This document shows, one piece after another, positions 58,465 to 64,000 of a stretch of 64,000 nt of DNA (positions are counted from its first letter, which is position 1; every line of letters begins with the position of its first letter). This stretch comes from Alentia gelatinosa (taxonomy: Eukaryota; Annelida; Polychaeta; Phyllodocida; Polynoidae), in the NCBI GenBank assembly GCA_950022655.1, contig OX465581.1, forward strand, positions 110,095,125 to 110,159,124, in the 5' to 3' direction. The position numbers were made by a program, and so were the translations under genes. The notes beneath the pieces are model-generated. The model saw only the letters and a list, made by a program, of their open reading frames with translations, was not told the origin of the DNA and ran no database searches.

Positions 58465-58991
58465 ATGCCCCAGTCACACTGGCGTAAAAACGGCGTTTTC
58501 CCGTGTACGCACGTCTACGTTTTTCTACGCATTTTAAAATATGAAACGCGCGGCGATACGCGGGAAAACGCGGAGATAGGCCTACGTAGGCTAAATGAAA
58601 GTCGGAATGCGCAAACAAACGTATACAAAACGTGGGGGGGGGGGGAACCCGGTGTCAGATTACTTTTAGAATTTTTAAAATTGTCTTTACGCATTTTTAA
58701 TGCGTGAATGAACGCGGTAAAATGCCAAAATGCGTACAGAAGTGTAGACAAGCGTTCAGAAACGTTGATAAACGTACTAAAACGTTGAAGCAAAGCAAAT
58801 AGATACATTCCCAATCCATAACTGATATGTGGTTCCCACCATTTCAAATACGTAGTAAAAACGCCAGAATTTATGTCTGTGTAACTGGATTGCCTACCAA
58901 AACATAAATGCGTTCGATTTGCACAGCAAATTTGCACCTTTCAAAAGCGTAGAAGAAACGCCTTTTTCTTAAGCCAGTGTGACTGGGGCAT
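58465..58991. mobile_element. MITE with ATGCCCCAGTCACACTGGC TIR
   Basis: ATGCCCCAGTCACACTGGC at 58465 is perfectly inverted at 58973-58991 (GCCAGTGTGACTGGGGCAT). Next to the TIRs and inside lie many AAAACG / CGTTTT / TACGCATTTT words in both orientations (for example 58524, 58691, 58753, 58780, 58950), and a G run at 58624-58633. No transposase is seen. Confidence 0.85.
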
Positions 58992-59259
58992 CAGTGTTTG
59001 CTCTATTTGCCAATGCAATAGACCATCAAAACGATTTGTTTTTTAATACTTTTATTTATAGTGAGTGGTCCTCAGTCCTGAGACTGATCTCAACGGACCC
59101 CAAGTTTACAGCAGTTCTGTTCATATCATCATGAAATAATAATATAAAATGTATATACCTTACTGGTACATACTCACATACCGCATTTCTTTCGATAAAC
59201 ATATTCCACGAGCTCGCAGATTGAGTGGAATACTTTTATCAAAAGAAACAAGGGATCCA
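58992..59259. other. Intergenic DNA, possible retroposon 3' end
   Basis: On the minus strand GGACCACTCACTATAAATAA then AAGTATTAAAAAA (about 59036-59068) resembles an A-rich retroposon end. Weak. Confidence 0.3.
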
Positions 59260-59440
59260 TAGTGGGTCTCCATTTTTCCTAACATATATTATAACGACAT
59301 AACGCTGTCTATTAAGGGCTGGAACAGCTCTATGCTGATGACACTGTTATTTATGGCTCAGGTTCTTTCCTGAAGGAGATCGCTCCCATATTCAAACAGG
59401 CTTGGATAAAGTCTTATCATCAATTAAAGGTTTATGAGAA
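59260..59440 (+). pseudogene. Decayed LINE reverse-transcriptase fragment
   Basis: Across frames the plus strand reads like the core of an RT: a degenerate PQGS-like region, NIYYNDITLSIKG, then after a frame change LYADDTVIYGSGSFLKEIAP with the catalytic YADD at 59331-59342. Frame breaks and stops make it a pseudogene. It is a different LINE from the YVDD copy at 35-36 kb. Confidence 0.65.
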
Positions 59441-60659
59441 AAAAAGAAGTGTATCTTCAAAAATCCTCTGGAGAACAAGAAATATGTTCCAGTTATTATG
59501 CATGACATTTTGAAAAGTGGCTGATTTGAAGTATATTTGTATGAACTTGAAGAAATCTCAGAAAGAGGTCAATTGTTAGAAATGACACATTTTTTGCCAA
59601 ATTTTGACCCTGAGGGCCAAGCTATTTGTTATACTTTATCAACTACAAGCAATGAATTGTATCTCTACCATTTCTTCTGCGAGGTGTAGCCGCAGGGCTA
59701 AATTTGGCCTAATTTTCACCGACATAATATATTCTGCTATAAAGGCCCTTGTATAGTGCGGGATCTGATCATTCCCTTCCGGTTCTCCCATACCTAGAAG
59801 TGGGCATGTCTGATACAGCTATAGGGCCTACGTTTATGTCAGCAATATTGAGTAATCAAGTCTTAATGCTCATCCATAGCTACTGAGTTTTCGGACAATC
59901 AGGAGAGAAGTGTTCTACAGATTGTCCACTTCATCACGAAGGGAACATATTTCCGGCTTCACAAGTATTTGTTTGTAGGGACAATATGGTTCATACTTCT
60001 TATTGTAGTGACTTGAATTTTTCGAGCATGTCTGAAGGAACTTTGTGTGAGCCCGTATTTTTCAGTTTAGATATTTTTAATATTTAATTTAATTCCTTCT
60101 CATTTCTTTTGAGCCGTCGGATTCTTGAAGGATTCGGAGAACTGGACGGAGTATTCTTCTATCTATACGCGTAGCTTCGGGGTGTTGCAATCTATAAAGG
60201 ATATGTCTTTTAGTCATAGGGGAGATCCGGCTATACGAAACAAAAATACAAATTGACCATATATTTCGTTAACCTTTGACCATTAATCTTTTTATAATCA
60301 TTTATTCTTTTACTTGCAGTATCCCGCTTTTGTACATGATGGGCAGGAAAGAGGTTCCTTACCGGACATAAGGATAATTGGTTATTTTTCACTGATAATC
60401 ATAACACATGTTAATCAAAATGGTGTTTCTACTTATGATCATATCTTCCAGTGAATACAGAATTCGTGTTTCCAGTATGTGCTGGTTACATTATATACAG
60501 TTATGGAAAATAATGAAATGATATAGAAAACAATGAGCTATCCATTATACGTGCAGATGTAGTATAATGGTATTGTTGCTTCTTGTATTGTCCCTGTAAG
60601 TTATATGTAACTTTTGCCTAAAAAAATCAGACAAATACCATGTTTATATTTTGTTCAAT
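59441..60659. other. Intergenic DNA
   Basis: No gene is recognised downstream of the sulfotransferase 3' end. Confidence 0.4.
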
Positions 60660-60665
60660 TTTATT
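60660..60665 (-). terminator. Candidate sulfotransferase polyadenylation signal AATAAA
   Basis: TTTATT on the plus strand, about 85 bases past the stop on the minus strand. Another AATAAA overlaps the stop codon itself (GAATAAATAAAAA). Confidence 0.5.
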
Positions 60666-60749
60666 CAACACGCTTAATATCACCAGTAGCGTTAATTCAA
60701 TGTACAGCATCATTTCAGCAGAAATATTCTCACTGATTACAGTTTTTAT

Positions 60750-61280
60750 TTATTCAAACGTAAATTCTATCCCGCTTCCCCCAAGTTTCTCTTTTATCAT
60801 ATCATCAACGTATTTACTTTGTTCCTCATTGAAATAATTCTTCCAGTCACCAACCTTTCCTTTTCTCAGGAAAGGTGAGATGGAGAGATCCATTGCCTTA
60901 GAAAAGCCGAAGTTAGTCTGAGGGTTATTTTTCATGCTATCAAATGAGGTGTATTCCACTATATCATTGATTTGAGTATCCGTGAATTCTTTGCCGAGGA
61001 GTTTAGCTACTCTCCTGACAGCAGCTGCACAATCTTTAAGCATGTCTTCGTACATGAAAACCTCCACATTAGGAAGGTCTCGCAGCTCCCACCAACCTAG
61101 GACATGGTCCCAGTAGTTACCATAATTCAGTTGGTTCGCTTTGAAGATCTCAAAGTATTCGTTGAAATCGCCAGTGAAGTTGTTGTAGATTTTGTTCATG
61201 CGGTAGAAATGATAGTAGGAGACAACCATGTCTTTTGGATTTCTGAACACTATTATTGTCTTCGGCTTTTGCTCACGGAC
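60750..61280 (-). CDS. Sulfotransferase last exon
   Basis: 531 nt, acceptor GTTCCAG|GTCCGT, 176 residues and TAA. Encodes VREQKPKTIIVFRNPKDMVV through RKGKVGDWKNYFNEEQSKYV to the C-terminus EFTFE. Confidence 0.93.
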   Translation of the reverse strand, partial: VREQKPKTIIVFRNPKDMVVSYYHFYRMNKIYNNFTGDFNEYFEIFKANQLNYGNYWDHVLGWWELRDLPNVEVFMYEDMLKDCAAAVRRVAKLLGKEFTDTQINDIVEYTSFDSMKNNPQTNFGFSKAMDLSISPFLRKGKVGDWKNYFNEEQSKYVDDMIKEKLGGSGIEFTFE

Positions 61281-62788
61281 CTGGAACACAGTTAAAACAA
61301 AGTGAAGATATAAAATATGAAGATACATATTGATGGGAATACGTCTGGTAGATAATCTAGTGGCTCATGTCCTGTTTATATTTTTGCTCTATACATTACT
61401 AATGACGCTCAAGCATGTAAAAGAACGTCCGCGTGCATTACACTTGCTATTTTCATATAATTCACAAGACAGCCCTCCCCCTGTCATCTATGTACCTTTC
61501 TTTTCTATAAACTTTTATTAATCTATTTATTTTAAAAGAAATTACCAGGTGATATACAAACCAAAGAGTCTAATCATCGATATTAAGATGAAAGTTAAAG
61601 AGTGTTTTCGCCAAATTCAAGGTGATACGTGATATGAATTGGAGATGTAAAGAAATCTATGTACTGTCTTAGTGGCGTGATGCACTTATATTTATAAAAC
61701 GTCCTGACCATGCTTTACAAACTGCAAAAAGAGATAATAATTTATGATTCATATGTAACGAGGCGTTTTCACTGAGTTCCATACAAATCGTAAATTATCA
61801 TCGGGTTTTGTGGCTTGTTCAAGCAAAGTAGGTCGTTCTATATTTACTAAATACCCGAAATTAGGGAAAAAAAATCATTAATTCATTTTGGCCTAACAAT
61901 TAATATTTTAGTTCAATGTGTATGGGAAGGTGTTCCGTATTCTCCGTTCGCAGTCTAAGTTACAGTTTAAATTGACAAGACCTCATAGCGAATTTCTTAA
62001 GAAGTCGCCTAGATATAGGGGTGAGAAACTATGGAATTCCCTTCCTGAAGAAATCCAAAGACTGCCTTCCAAACTCAGCTTCAAAAATGGGATTGCAAAT
62101 GTGCTTGATGTGATCCGAACTAAACTGTTAAACTGGGATTAGCCCAAGTAATGTACTCATCATTCCTCATACCCATTATCTCTCTGCCCTGTACTTGTCT
62201 CATTATCATGGTTTCTTAATTGTTGTGTGTTAAAAATTAATATATGTAATTAATTAACTTCTACTTATTATCAACTCATGTAACCTATATGTGATTTGGA
62301 TTTTGACTACATTGACATTTGTAAACAGTCCGGATTTTGTATTCTTATAATGGAAGACCACCTATCTTCAGGTGAATTATATGTGAAATAAAAAAAAATT
62401 AATTAAAAAAAAGTGTGATGTATACCGTATTTTTACGATACATGGCGAAACGGTGCATATAATTTACAGTATATACGGAAGGGATATATAGTAATTGTCG
62501 TCAATGTATCAATATGACATCAACGTTGTTGTCGTGAACTTGTGTTTCTTGAACAAACAAAAATTCTATGTTTCAGAACCTGACTGACCTGTTTGGCCAG
62601 AAAACTGGCGGCCATGTGTGTTTTCATCTGCCTTGGACCACTGGTGGCGGTTAAAATCTCCATATTCCTTCTGCCAGGTAAGATCATCTCCATGAAAGGC
62701 CAGCGTTTGGGAGTAGGAGCACGACCCGCTACCTCTGTGTCAGCATCATGGTTGACTACGTCAGCCACCTCACACATCCACGTTGTCC
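60750..62788 (-). CDS. Cytosolic sulfotransferase (SULT family), 3' part of gene, two exons
   Basis: Transfers sulfate from PAPS to a hydroxyl or amine of a small acceptor in the cytosol. Two minus-strand exons, 62788-62589 and 61280-60750, join in phase 0 and give 242 residues to a TAA stop. The first begins GTTW, the end of the 5'-phosphosulfate loop (normally YPKSGTTW; the preceding residues are on an exon not found here). The catalytic-His segment MKTHMAASFL is intact, as are the 3'-phosphate-binding block FRNPKDMVVSYYHFYRMN and the C-terminal PAPS motif RKGKVGDWKNYFN. Length fits the last 80 percent or so of a 290-300-residue SULT. The usual KTVxxxE dimer motif near the C-terminus is not obvious. 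The substrate cannot be told from sequence. The intron carries an H5 element with a nested LINE tail. Confidence 0.92.
61690..62496 (+). mobile_element. Hairpin-ended element, family H5, copy e, interrupted by a LINE tail
   Basis: Hairpin 61692-61839 (AACGTCCTGACCATGCTTTA / CAAGCAAAGTAGGTCGTT), inner repeat TATATTTACTAAATACCC (61840), body to TGTGTATGGGAAGGTGTTCC (about 61937), then a break. The rest (TACCGTATTTTTACGATACA, CGGTGCATATAATTTACAGT) resumes after 62413 and ends GGATATATAGTAATT at 62496. It lies in the sulfotransferase intron. Confidence 0.78.
61938..62413 (+). mobile_element. 5'-truncated LINE insertion inside H5 copy e
   Basis: The first 205 bases encode a LINE C-terminus in an open frame (RPHSEFLKKSPRYRGEKLWN then SLPEEIQRLPSKLSFKNGIA, stop at 62142). 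About 260 bases of AT-rich 3' UTR follow, ending GTGAAATAAAAAAAAATTAA then TTAAAAAAA. An AATAAA plus A-rich tail marks the 3' end. The frame is intact but contains only the last domain. Confidence 0.7.
62589..62788 (-). CDS. Sulfotransferase penultimate exon
   Basis: 200 nt, acceptor CTGTAG|GGACAA, donor AAACAG|GTCAGT. Encodes TTWMCEVADVVNHDADTEV ... MKTHMAASFLAKQ. Enters in phase 1, leaves in phase 0. Confidence 0.9.
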
Positions 62789-63669
62789 CTACAGGTACGA
62801 GAATCAGAAAAAAAAAACAATTATACCGTTATTATATCTATAGCACACCGAAGTCACATAGGAAATATAAACTTTTGGTGCGCAAATAAACACAACCACA
62901 CCTCAATGTATATGTACCGTTAATGCTAACAGGTGCTCACAGCGACATTTTGTGGAAAAGGCATTGAGGCAATTAGGCTAATCTACTGAATTAGTGTCTA
63001 AAGACATGTTTTTATATAAGGGGGAATCATGTGCACTGGATTCTATATAATTTTTAGGCCCAAAAGTTCATTGACTCTATGTTCTATGCTACCGGTATAA
63101 GAAATCATTGCATGGTGCTTCTTTCCCAAAGGGAGAAGGCCTATATAAAAATGTATAGCAGTATACATGTAGTTTGCAATCTGACCTTCCATCCGTTCCT
63201 CACCATTGATGCCTGGAAGCATTCGGGCGGGTAGTGCAAGTGATGTCCTCAGGCATCATTCTCACTATAATTGTTTTAATATCCTTTTATTTCTTAGCTG
63301 ACACTCCATGGACCTTGATAATTTTTTCATATATTATCTAGAATACTATCATGATGATAATTAATGAGGAATCTGTTGATCATCATCGTGGAAACATTGG
63401 CTGAGAATATTCTATTTTCCCAACAGATGTAACAAAGGCCTGCACTTCAGGAGTAGCTAGGCGTTAGGCGTGCGTCTCTCAATGACGTGCGTTTATTATT
63501 ATTATTATATACCTATGGTTGTATCAACTACGCATACATACTGCCTGCTCCTACCCATGGCGTATTTATATCCGGTCGGCACACTGTGACGTACGGGGTA
63601 TGTGATCACGTGACTAGGTAACATTTCGCCATTTTTAGGTATATAATGATACGAAAACAGGCTGACTGT
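62789..63669. other. Upstream side of the sulfotransferase exons; no exon found
   Basis: I looked on the minus strand for an exon encoding the YPKSG loop and found none. Nothing else is recognised. Confidence 0.45.
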
Positions 63670-63860
63670 CTTCGTACGTCAAAATACTTGGTAAAATTAT
63701 TGATCCCATACATCCCCAGGCCCCGGTAAGAAAAGGGCTAAATGTTCCACCGGGATTTGGAATCGAACCCAGATTCCGGCTATGATACCATAAAACACCG
63801 GGGGACCACTTTGGGGTCCTGGCCCCCATTTACCCCCCCCCCCTCCCATCCCCTCACAAC
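63670..63860 (-). repeat. Possible tRNA-derived SINE fragment
   Basis: On the minus strand GGGTTCGATTCCAAATCCCG (about 63750-63775) matches the pol III B box GGTTCGANTCC. About 35 bases before it, CCCCAAAGTGGTCCC is a loose A box. The clover-leaf is not complete, so it is not a tRNA gene; a tRNA-derived SINE head is plausible. Confidence 0.35.
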
Positions 63861-64000
63861 CTTTGATAGAATTTTCGGTTTTATTTATGATCTTTCGTCG
63901 CCGCACCGTCTGGTGGACGTTGGCCGCTCTATCGTTAGGCCTACTACCATTAAATGATTCATATTTGTATATCTCCGGGTTTTTTTAAAAGACTCGGATA

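Noticed and set aside
61330..61521. 63-codon plus-strand frame with a hydrophobic stretch
   Set aside because: Lies in the sulfotransferase intron opposite the gene; no supporting signal.

Overview
The window is nuclear DNA from an intron-rich animal. Genes have GT/AG introns of about 0.8 to 3.4 kb, interstitial TTAGGG repeats are present, and the sequence is crowded with DNA transposon remnants and LINE fragments. The repeat landscape and the sulfotransferase type suggest a non-vertebrate metazoan, perhaps an invertebrate deuterostome such as a cephalochordate or hemichordate, but the sequence does not settle the species. There are no operons and no bacterial features.

Three host genes can be supported, all in the right-hand third. 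(1) 42346-44415 (+) is a single-exon 689-residue protein of unknown family. It is probably disordered, has a short basic N-terminal helix, and carries an RVxF-type docking motif for protein phosphatase 1. (2) 46883-57313 (-) is a complete six-exon CCA-adding tRNA nucleotidyltransferase gene (TRNT1). All splice sites and phases join in frame to 495 codons. The first Met follows a splice acceptor directly and begins a presequence-like leader; a second Met would give a cytosolic-length form. A non-coding first exon probably ends at 57777. (3) 60750-62788 (-) holds the last two exons of a cytosolic sulfotransferase whose 5' exon(s) lie outside the window or were not found. A partial GC-rich open frame, 1-391 (-), runs off the left edge and may be the start of a retroelement ORF.

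Most of the rest is mobile DNA. A reverse-transcriptase LINE lies at about 34.68-36.74 kb (-), with degraded LINE pieces near 31.0-31.6, 47.3, 50.3, 59.3 and 62.0 kb. Many small inverted-repeat (MITE-like) elements occur, several as recognisable multi-copy families. The most striking are a set of about a dozen elements with one unusual plan: a long hairpin at one end, then an inner inverted repeat of the type TATTTATTATCCACC, a short body, and the reverse complement GGTGGATAATAAATA at the far end. In at least four families the body carries short repeats that match the arms of that family's own hairpin, so arm and body motifs appear to change together. Two copies carry later insertions (another hairpin element in one, a LINE tail in the other), which allows relative dating. 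Other oddities include an interstitial telomeric array at the axis of an inverted-repeat element, a 66-70 bp minisatellite, and two long TA tracts.

The host genes look functionally unrelated. The coordination visible here is among the repeats, not among the genes. All assignments come from reading the sequence by eye; no database search was made.
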